Shown here: positions 25,782 to 34,259 of the stretch, one piece after another
Position numbering within the stretch: position 1 is the first letter of the stretch
How the letters are laid out: each line of letters starts with the position of its first letter
NCBI GenBank assembly: GCA_031291295.1
Contig: JARLJI010000199.1
Span: 1-34,259, forward strand
Length of the DNA: 34,259 bases
Direction: 5' to 3'
Source of the DNA: Rhodoferax sp.
GTDB lineage: Bacteria; Pseudomonadota; Gammaproteobacteria; Burkholderiales; Burkholderiaceae_C
Translations under genes and position numbers: made by a program
Notes under the pieces: model-generated
The model's input: the letters and a program-made list of their open reading frames with translations, nothing else
What the model was told of the DNA's origin: nothing
Databases searched by the model: none

Positions 25782-26904
25782 CACCCCCGAAGTGGCCTGC
25801 GGCCACCTCCCCCTTGAGGGGGCGCCACTGGCGGCCAGGCAAAGCCCGTTCCGCGGTGGCCCGGTGCAAGGGGCCAATTTGCCGGCCTCGCCGGGACGCA
25901 GGGCCTGGTTGCGCTTCAAGCGCAACCGCATGGGATTCTGGAGCCTTGTCGTGTTTGGCGTGCTGCTGGCGATCAGCCTGTGCGCCGAACTGGTCAGCAA
26001 CGACCGCCCGCTGCTGGCGCGCTACAACGGCCACTGGTATGCGCCGATCGTCCAGCAGCTGCCAGAGACCACCTTTGGCGGCGACTTCCCGACGCCGACC
26101 GACTACCTGGACCCGTTCATCCGGCAGCAGTTCGCCAAGCCGGGCAACTTCGTGTTGTTCGCACCCAACCGTTACGGCGCCAGGACCCTGAACTACTACG
26201 CCAAGGCGCCCAATCCCGCGGCGCCTTCCTTTGATAACTGGCTGGGCACGGACGAGCGTGGACGCGATTTGCTGGCGCAGCTGATCTACGGCTTTCGGGT
26301 CTCCGCGCTGTTTGGCCTGGCTTTGATGTTCACGGGCACGGCGCTGGGCGTGATCACGGGCGCCATCCAGGGGTTTTTTGCGGGCAAGACCGATTTGACG
26401 CTGCAGCGACTGATCGAGATCTGGAGCTCCATGCCCGACCTGTATTTGCTGATCATTTTCTCGTCGATCTTCCAGCCCAGCCTGGCTCTGTTGCTGATTC
26501 TGCTCAGCGCCTTTGGCTGGATGGGCCTGTCGGATTACGTGCGCGCCGAATTCCTGCGCAACCGCCAGCTCGACTATGTGCGCGCGGCGCGGGCGCTGGG
26601 CCTGTCCAGCTGGCAGATCATCCGGCGCCACGTGCTGCCCAACAGCATGACGCCAGTCGTCACCTTCCTGCCGTTTCGCATGAGCGCCGCCATCCTGGCG
26701 CTGACGTCGCTGGATTTTCTCGGGCTCGGCGTGCCGGGCGGCCCGCCCTCCCTGGGCGCACTGCTGGCCCAGGGCCACAACAAAATAGAACACTGGTGGA
26801 TTTCGCTCTCCACCTTTACCGTGCTGGTGGTCACCCTGCTGCTGCTGACCTTCATGGGCGATGCCCTGCGCGATGCCCTGGATCCGCGAAAGGCCGACAA
26901 ATGA
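25765..26904 (+). CDS. yejE: Peptide ABC transporter permease (YejE-like), repeat-encoded N-terminus
   Basis: A 379-residue permease from a GTG at 25765, which overlaps yejB by 17 bases. The first 40 or so residues (to SPGRRAWLRF) are unlike the family and come from a GC-rich repeat (25783-25880). The natural-looking start is the basic stretch FKRNRMGFWSLVVFGVLLAI (residues about 50-70). The EAA loop is VRAARALGLSSWQIIRRHVLPN (about 270-291). At least five membrane segments are visible. It pairs with YejB. The GTG is the only upstream start, so the extension is likely translated unless an internal start (ATG, RNRMGFW) is used. Confidence 0.85.
   Translation: MSSLTDTPEVACGHLPLEGAPLAARQSPFRGGPVQGANLPASPGRRAWLRFKRNRMGFWSLVVFGVLLAISLCAELVSNDRPLLARYNGHWYAPIVQQLPETTFGGDFPTPTDYLDPFIRQQFAKPGNFVLFAPNRYGARTLNYYAKAPNPAAPSFDNWLGTDERGRDLLAQLIYGFRVSALFGLALMFTGTALGVITGAIQGFFAGKTDLTLQRLIEIWSSMPDLYLLIIFSSIFQPSLALLLILLSAFGWMGLSDYVRAEFLRNRQLDYVRAARALGLSSWQIIRRHVLPNSMTPVVTFLPFRMSAAILALTSLDFLGLGVPGGPPSLGALLAQGHNKIEHWWISLSTFTVLVVTLLLLTFMGDALRDALDPRKADK
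25783..25880 (+). repeat. GC-rich hairpin repeat forming the YejE N-terminus
   Basis: The segment has nested palindromes: GTGGCC-TGC-GGCCAC and CCCCCTTGAGGGGG, followed by CGCCACTGGCGGCC. I recall CCCCTCAAGGGG-type repeats of this plan between Comamonadaceae genes. A related segment codes the YejF N-terminus. The palindromes are seen; family membership is from memory. Confidence 0.55.
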
Positions 26905-28583
26905 ACGCCCCCACGCTCGGCACTGACGCGTCCTCGCTGCCCCCCGGGGGGGCCTTTGCGGCTAGGGGCGGCCCGTCGCCGCTCACGACCTTGCTGGAGG
27001 TCAAAAACCTGCGTGTGGCCTTTGGCGGCAAGGATGTCGTCTGCGGCATTGATTTTTCCATCCGGCCGGGCGAAAAGTTAGCGCTCGTGGGGGAGTCGGG
27101 GTCGGGCAAGACCGTGTCCGCGCTGAGCCTGCTGCGGCTGGCGCACGATGCGCACGTCGAAGGACAGGCCATTTTTGACGGGCCGGCCGGTCCCACCGAC
27201 CTGCTGTCCATCCCGGAGCAACAACTGCGAGGGATTCGCGGCCAGGACATTGCCATGATCTTCCAGGAGCCCATGACGGCGCTGAATCCGCTGTTCACCG
27301 TGGGCGACCAGATCATCGAGGTTCTTGAGCTAAAACAGGGCATAGCCCGCGCCGAGTCTGCACAAGTAGCTATCAAATTACTAGCTACCACCGGTATTGC
27401 CGAACCGCAGCGCCGCGCGGCAGCGTATCCGCACCAGCTCTCGGGCGGGCAGCGCCAGCGCGCGATGATCGCGATGGCGCTGGCCTGCAAGCCTAAATTG
27501 CTGCTGGCCGACGAACCCACCACGGCGCTCGACGTGACCGTGCGCGGCCAGATTCTGGATTTGCTCTCCAGCCTGCAAAAAGAACACGGCATGGCGGTGC
27601 TGATGATCACGCACGACCTGAACCTGGTGCACCGTTTTGCCGACCGCGTGGCCGTGATGGAAAACGGCCGCATCGTGGAGCACGGTCCGGTGGCCGACGT
27701 CTTCGCCAACCCGCGCCATGCCTACACCCGCAAGCTGATCGACAGCCGGCCCACGCGCGATGTGGCGGAGATGGCGCCTGACGGGACGCTGCCGCCGGTC
27801 ATGCAGGCGAGCGGCCTGCGGGTGACTTACCCGGTGTCCCGGACGGGGATCCGGGGCTGGTTCAAAAAGGGCGAATTCGTCGCGGTCAAGGGCGCCGGTT
27901 TCAGCATTCCGGCAGGGCAAACCCTGGGCGTGGTGGGGGAGTCCGGTTCGGGCAAGTCCACGCTGGGCCTCGCCGCGCTGGGCCTGCTGCCGTTCCAGGG
28001 CCAGCTGCAGGCGGCTGGCATGGCCTGGAGCCGCGACGCGGCCCGCAACAAGGCCATCCGCCGGGCCATGCAAGTGGTGTTTCAGGACCCTTATTCGTCG
28101 CTGTCGCCGCGCATGACGGTCGAAGAAATCGTGGGCGAAGGCTTGCTGGTGCATGCGCCCGAACTCGATGCTAGCGCGCGCCGGCTGCGGGTGGCGCAGG
28201 TGCTGGCCGAAGTGGGCCTGGGTGCAGACCAGTTTTCCGGTCTGCAGCAGCGCTATCCGCATGAATTTTCCGGCGGCCAGCGCCAGCGCCTGGCGATTGC
28301 GCGCGCCCTGATCATTGGGCCGCAGTTGCTGGTGCTCGACGAGCCCACCAGCGCACTGGACGTGACCATCCAGAAGCAGGTGTTGCAGCTGCTACAGCGC
28401 CTGCAGCGCGAGCGGGCCTTGAGCTACCTGCTGATCACCCATGACGTGGACGTGATTCGCGCCATGGCGCATCGGGTGATCGTCATGAAAGACGGCGAGA
28501 TTGTCGAATCCGGCACGGTCGCGCAGGTTTTTGATGCGCCGCAACATGATTACACGCGGATTCTGGTGGCCGCAGCCGCCTGA
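26901..28583 (+). CDS. yejF: Peptide ABC transporter ATPase, two fused domains (YejF-like)
   Basis: A 560-residue protein with two ABC ATPase domains in one chain. Domain 1 has Walker A GESGSGKT (about 69-76), signature SGGQRQR (about 183-189) and Walker B LLLADEPTTALD. Domain 2 has Walker A GESGSGKS (about 346-353), signature FSGGQRQR and LLVLDEPTSALD. Oligopeptide-type C-terminal loops follow each domain. The ATG overlaps the yejE stop (ATGA). Residues about 3-28 are coded by a GC-rich repeat, and residues about 143-163 (LKQGIARAESAQVAIKLLAT) by the dispersed repeat at 27327-27389, with no obvious change of family length there. It powers the YejABEF importer. Confidence 0.92.
   Translation: MNAPTLGTDASSLPPGGAFAARGGPSPLTTLLEVKNLRVAFGGKDVVCGIDFSIRPGEKLALVGESGSGKTVSALSLLRLAHDAHVEGQAIFDGPAGPTDLLSIPEQQLRGIRGQDIAMIFQEPMTALNPLFTVGDQIIEVLELKQGIARAESAQVAIKLLATTGIAEPQRRAAAYPHQLSGGQRQRAMIAMALACKPKLLLADEPTTALDVTVRGQILDLLSSLQKEHGMAVLMITHDLNLVHRFADRVAVMENGRIVEHGPVADVFANPRHAYTRKLIDSRPTRDVAEMAPDGTLPPVMQASGLRVTYPVSRTGIRGWFKKGEFVAVKGAGFSIPAGQTLGVVGESGSGKSTLGLAALGLLPFQGQLQAAGMAWSRDAARNKAIRRAMQVVFQDPYSSLSPRMTVEEIVGEGLLVHAPELDASARRLRVAQVLAEVGLGADQFSGLQQRYPHEFSGGQRQRLAIARALIIGPQLLVLDEPTSALDVTIQKQVLQLLQRLQRERALSYLLITHDVDVIRAMAHRVIVMKDGEIVESGTVAQVFDAPQHDYTRILVAAAA
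26908..26985 (+). repeat. GC-rich hairpin repeat forming the YejF N-terminus
   Basis: Contains CCCCCACGCTCGGC, then CTGCCCCCCGGGGGGGCC and GGGGCGGCCCG, a palindrome-rich plan like the repeat at 25783-25880. It codes YejF residues about 3-28, which are unlike the rest of the family. Confidence 0.5.
27327..27389 (-). repeat. Dispersed repeat copy 3, inside yejF
   Basis: Read on the minus strand it runs GTAGCTAGTAATTTGATAGC, TACTTGTGC, then GGGCTATGCCCTGTTTTAGC. The GATAGCTACTTG core is shared exactly with the copy in hsdR. It stays in frame within the first ABC domain between the Q-loop region and the signature motif. Confidence 0.65.
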
Positions 28584-28631
28584 GCCGGTTTTAAATCCTT
28601 ACAAATCAAAGCACTTACACTGTTTTTGCGC

Positions 28632-28637
28632 TACAAT
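28632..28637 (+). promoter_or_regulatory. Candidate -10 of the rimP operon
   Basis: TACAAT lies 94 bases before the rimP GTG and after an AT-rich run. No good -35 is present at 16-18 bases. It is placed just upstream of an intrinsic terminator, so a short leader would be made. Weak evidence. Confidence 0.4.
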
Positions 28638-28656
28638 GCAAGGCTCACGACCAAAC

Positions 28657-28684
28657 GGGCGGGTACCAACCGCCCTTTTTTTTT
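28657..28684 (+). terminator. Leader terminator/attenuator before rimP
   Basis: GGGCGG (28657-28662), loop GTACCAA, CCGCCC (28670-28675), then nine T's (28676-28684). It lies between the yejF stop (28583) and rimP start (28731). It ends yejABEF transcripts and may also attenuate the rimP operon from the candidate promoter. In E. coli NusA represses its own operon, so control by the nusA product is a reasonable inference. Confidence 0.8.
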
Positions 28685-28730
28685 GGGCGACTGTTTTTGG
28701 TATGGTTTTTAGGGAAGCAATAGAGGCGAC

Positions 28731-29324
28731 GTGGCGTTACAGGAAATTGTTGAACAAACCGTGACCGGTTTCGGTTACGAGCTGGTGGAGATCGAGCGCT
28801 CCGCCGGGGGTTTGCTGCGCATCACGATTGACTTCCCGTGGACGCCGGGCGTGGAGCAGTTCATCAACGTCGAAGACTGCGAGAAGGTCACGCGCCAGTT
28901 GCACTTTGCCTTGGAAGTCGATGCGGTGGAATACAGGCGGCTGGAGGTGTCCTCGCCCGGTATTGACCGCCCCTTGAAGCGTGAGCAGGATTTTGAACGG
29001 TTTGCCGGCGAGGTGATCGATATCACCTTGAAGGCGCCCATCGGCAAGGACGCTGGCGGCGCCGCCGGGAGCCCGGTCCATGCCAGCCGAAAGAAGTTTC
29101 GCGGCACGCTGGAGCGGGTCGAGGCCGGTGGTGTGGCGGGTTGGCAAATCGTCTGGCGCGACGAGCCGGCGGTCAAGCCCGGGCAAAAGGTCAGCAAGAA
29201 GAGGGCGCCTGCGCCGCTGCAGGCCTTGGGTTTTACGCTGGACGAGGTGCGCGAAGCGCGTCTGGCGCCGATTGTTGATTTCAAGGGCCGCAAGGCCAAG
29301 GCCACCCCAGCGGTGGAGAATTAA
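28731..29324 (+). CDS. rimP: Ribosome maturation factor RimP
   Basis: A 197-residue cytosolic factor for 30S subunit maturation. The start is GTG at 28731 after AGAGGCGAC. The N-terminal half carries the RimP signature [36 protein letters not shown] and [12 protein letters not shown]. The C-terminal Sm-like half has [11 protein letters not shown] and an extended linker with Lys and Ala. Some relatives are about 150-160 residues, so the central linker (about 105-150) is long, as in other Burkholderiales. It is followed by nusA after 23 bases. Confidence 0.93.
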   Translation: MALQEIVEQTVTGFGYELVEIERSAGGLLRITIDFPWTPGVEQFINVEDCEKVTRQLHFALEVDAVEYRRLEVSSPGIDRPLKREQDFERFAGEVIDITLKAPIGKDAGGAAGSPVHASRKKFRGTLERVEAGGVAGWQIVWRDEPAVKPGQKVSKKRAPAPLQALGFTLDEVREARLAPIVDFKGRKAKATPAVEN

Positions 29325-29347
29325 GTTCTAGACAGGAGATTCGGGAC

Positions 29348-30835
29348 ATGAATCGCGAAATGTTGATGCTGGTGGACGCCATATCGCGCGAGAAAAACGT
29401 CGAGCGCGATGTGGTGTTTGGCGCGGTCGAAGCGGCCCTGGCGCAAGCGACCAAGAAGCTGTACGCCGGTGCCGAAGTCGATATCCGCGTCGCGGTGGAC
29501 CGCGACAGCGGCAATTACGAGACCTTTCGCCGCTGGCACGTGGTGCCCGACGAGGCGGGCCTGCAGCTGCCCGACGCGGAAATCCTGCTGTTCGAGGCCA
29601 AGGAGCAGATCCCGGACATCGAGGTCGACGACTACATCGAGGAGCCGGTCGAGTCGGTGCCCATCGGCCGCATTGGCGCCATGGCGGCCAAGCAGGTCAT
29701 TCTGCAAAAAATCCGCGATGCCGAGCGCGAAATGCTGCTCAACGACTTCATGTCGCGTGGCGACAAGATTTTTGTCGGCACCGTCAAGCGCATGGACAAG
29801 GGCGACATCATCGTCGAGAGCGGGCGTGTCGAAGGGCGCCTGCGGCGCAGCGAGATGATCCCCAAAGAAAACCTGCGCTCGGGCGACCGGGTGCGCGCCA
29901 TGATCATGGAAGTGGACCTGACGCTGCGCGGCGCGCCCATCATCCTGTCGCGCTCGGCCCCCGAGTTCATGATCGAGCTGTTCCGCCAGGAAGTGCCCGA
30001 GATCGAGCAGGGTCTGCTGGAGATCAAGTCCTGCGCCCGTGACCCCGGTTCGCGCGCCAAGATCGCCGTGCTGTCGCACGACAAGCGGGTCGATCCGATC
30101 GGCACCTGCGTCGGCGTGCGCGGCACCCGCGTGAATGGCGTGACCAACGAGCTGGCCGGCGAGCGCGTCGACATTGTGCTGTGGAGCGAGGATCCGGCGC
30201 AGTTCGTGATTGGCGCGCTGGCCCCGGCCAACGTCTCGTCCATCGTGGTCGATGAAGAGCGGCACGCCATGGATGTGGTGGTGGACGAAGAAAACCTCGC
30301 GATCGCGATTGGCCGTGGCGGCCAGAACGTGCGCCTGGCGTCCGACCTGACCGGCTGGAAAATCAATATCATGGATGCGGCCGAATCGGCGCAGAAGCAG
30401 GCCAGCGAGACCGATACCAGCCGCAAGCTGTTCATGGAAAAACTCGATGTCGACGAAGAAATCGCCGACATCCTGATCCACGAAGGATTTACCAGCCTCG
30501 AGGAAGTGGCTTACGTGCCGCTGCAGGAAATGCTGGAAATCGAGAGTTTCGACGAAGACACCGTGACCGAACTGCGCACGCGCGCCAAGGATGCGCTGCT
30601 CACGATGGAAATCGCCAAAGAAGAAAGTGCAGAGGCAGTGTCCCAGGATCTGCAGGACCTGGAAGGCCTCACTCCCGAGCTGATCACCAAGCTGACCGAG
30701 GTCGGCGTCAACACCCGCGACGACCTGGCCGACCTGGCCGTTGATGAGCTCACCGATATCACCGGCCAGTCTGAAGATGAAGCCAAAACGTTGATCATGA
30801 AGGCACGCGAGCATTGGTTCGCGGGTCAAGAGTAG
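29348..30835 (+). CDS. nusA: Transcription termination/antitermination factor NusA
   Basis: A 495-residue RNA polymerase-associated factor. The ATG at 29348 follows ACAGGAGATTCGGGAC. It has the N-terminal polymerase-binding domain (about 1-125), an S1 domain (about 135-200, [17 protein letters not shown]), two KH domains (about 230-345, [15 protein letters not shown] and [13 protein letters not shown]), and two C-terminal acidic helix-hairpin-helix repeats (about 365-490), the arrangement found in beta and gamma groups. It controls pausing, termination and rRNA antitermination. It sits between rimP and infB as usual, and likely affects the leader terminator. Confidence 0.97.
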   Translation: MNREMLMLVDAISREKNVERDVVFGAVEAALAQATKKLYAGAEVDIRVAVDRDSGNYETFRRWHVVPDEAGLQLPDAEILLFEAKEQIPDIEVDDYIEEPVESVPIGRIGAMAAKQVILQKIRDAEREMLLNDFMSRGDKIFVGTVKRMDKGDIIVESGRVEGRLRRSEMIPKENLRSGDRVRAMIMEVDLTLRGAPIILSRSAPEFMIELFRQEVPEIEQGLLEIKSCARDPGSRAKIAVLSHDKRVDPIGTCVGVRGTRVNGVTNELAGERVDIVLWSEDPAQFVIGALAPANVSSIVVDEERHAMDVVVDEENLAIAIGRGGQNVRLASDLTGWKINIMDAAESAQKQASETDTSRKLFMEKLDVDEEIADILIHEGFTSLEEVAYVPLQEMLEIESFDEDTVTELRTRAKDALLTMEIAKEESAEAVSQDLQDLEGLTPELITKLTEVGVNTRDDLADLAVDELTDITGQSEDEAKTLIMKAREHWFAGQE

Positions 30836-30859
30836 TGGTCATGGAGGCACGAACCAAAT

Positions 30860-33766
<2,907 letters not shown>

Positions 33767-33785
33767 TGGCACTGGAGCAGTCACG

Positions 33786-34154
33786 TTGAAAAAGCAAGCC
33801 AGCAAGCCCAATCGCGGATTTCAGGTGGCCGATCAGATCCAGCGCGATCTGACGGAGCTGATCGCGCGCGAGCTGAAAGACCCGCGTGTCGGCATGGTGA
33901 CGATCCAGGCCGTGGAGGTCACGCCCGACTACGCGCACGCCAAGGTGTTTTTCAGCGTGTTGCAGGGCGACCCGAAAGAGTGCGAGGAAGGTTTGAACCA
34001 GGCCGCCGGCTTTCTGCGCGCCGGCCTGTTCAAGCGGCTGCATATCCATACCGTGCCGACGCTGCACTTCCAGTTCGACCGCACCACTGAGCATGCGGCC
34101 GACATGAACGCGCTGATTGCGCGCGCCGTGTCGTCCCGGGCCAAAGAGGACTGA
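33786..34154 (+). CDS. rbfA: Ribosome-binding factor A
   Basis: A 122-residue KH-fold protein needed for late 30S maturation and cold growth. It begins at a TTG (33786), eight bases after GGAG. Motifs are [35 protein letters not shown] and [12 protein letters not shown]. No ATG or GTG start fits the conserved N-terminus. It lies 19 bases after infB, and its stop overlaps the ATG of the next gene (TGATG), as normal for infB-rbfA-truB. Confidence 0.92.
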   Translation: MKKQASKPNRGFQVADQIQRDLTELIARELKDPRVGMVTIQAVEVTPDYAHAKVFFSVLQGDPKECEEGLNQAAGFLRAGLFKRLHIHTVPTLHFQFDRTTEHAADMNALIARAVSSRAKED

Positions 34155-34210
34155 TGCCCATGAATGCGCCGCGTGGCCCGGGTGGCCGGCGCCCCCGGCC
34201 CCGGGGTGTT
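34154..34210 (+). pseudogene. truB: truB (tRNA pseudouridine-55 synthase) N-terminal stub
   Basis: From the ATG at 34154 (or 34160) the product begins MNAPRGPGGRRPRPRGV, a basic lead typical of Burkholderiales TruB. Relatives continue into the conserved GV-LLLDKP-GLSSN segment. Here, after GV (about 34208-34210), the sequence becomes AT-rich and the frame ends at a TGA (34256-34258). I infer that an insertion cuts truB just after its start. A window or assembly edge effect cannot be excluded, since only 49 bases follow. Confidence 0.55.
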
Positions 34211-34259
34211 AGGAACACCACAACTCTGAAAAACACAAAACCCAAAAAATTGTATTGAC
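34211..34259. mobile_element. Probable insertion-element end inside truB
   Basis: Beginning AGGAACACCACAACTCTG and continuing A-rich, these bases differ from all neighbouring genes in composition and replace truB coding sequence. They could be the terminus of an insertion sequence. The family is not recognised and the partner end lies outside the window. Confidence 0.4.

Overview
The window looks like part of a beta-proteobacterial chromosome, most likely a Comamonadaceae member (Polaromonas, Rhodoferax or Variovorax type). The reasons are the GC-rich code, the rimP-nusA-infB-rbfA order, a YejABEF-type peptide importer, and two families of dispersed repeats that I recall from Comamonadaceae genomes. 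The lineage is inferred from memory, not from a search.

Positions 1 to about 17,150 are accessory DNA. From the left they hold the right end of an IS3-family element, a SpoIIAA-like gene beheaded by it, and a leftward type I restriction operon (hsdS, DUF3800, hsdR, plus an unrecognised HELAH-motif gene) with no hsdM. Next comes a rightward block of abortive-infection (AbiJ-like), XRE/ImmA metallopeptidase and PIN-domain genes. After that lie a methyltransferase pseudogene, a CoiA-like nuclease, a membrane protein, an IS66 remnant, and a leftward module of a 119-aa protein, a tyrosine recombinase and a PcfJ-like protein. A roughly 800-bp non-coding stretch then leads to an intact tRNA-Ser(GGA), the probable integration target.

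The main discovery is an apparent inversion of about 7157-9709. The PIN gene is cut after residue 133 at 9709, and its missing C-terminal 57 codons lie in the opposite orientation at 6983-7156, directly upstream of the hsd genes. Undoing the inversion gives one leftward operon: abiJ, XRE/ImmA, PIN, HELAH gene, hsdS, DUF3800, hsdR. That would be a composite defence locus built into a type I system.

Positions 17,153 to 34,210 are core genome: tRNA-Ser, an SPFH/NfeD membrane pair, an Orn/Lys/Arg decarboxylase broken by one in-frame amber codon, a secreted ATP-dependent DNA ligase, fabI, the yejABEF operon, and the rimP-nusA-infB-rbfA-truB translation and transcription operon. truB loses homology after about 18 codons at 34,210, where AT-richer DNA begins. 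Both window ends therefore look like mobile-element junctions, as expected of a contig that stops at repeats.

Two repeat families invade coding sequence. One (about 57 bp) lies inside hsdR and yejF and also between the ligase and fabI. The other, a GC-rich hairpin type, encodes the N-terminal extensions of YejE and YejF.
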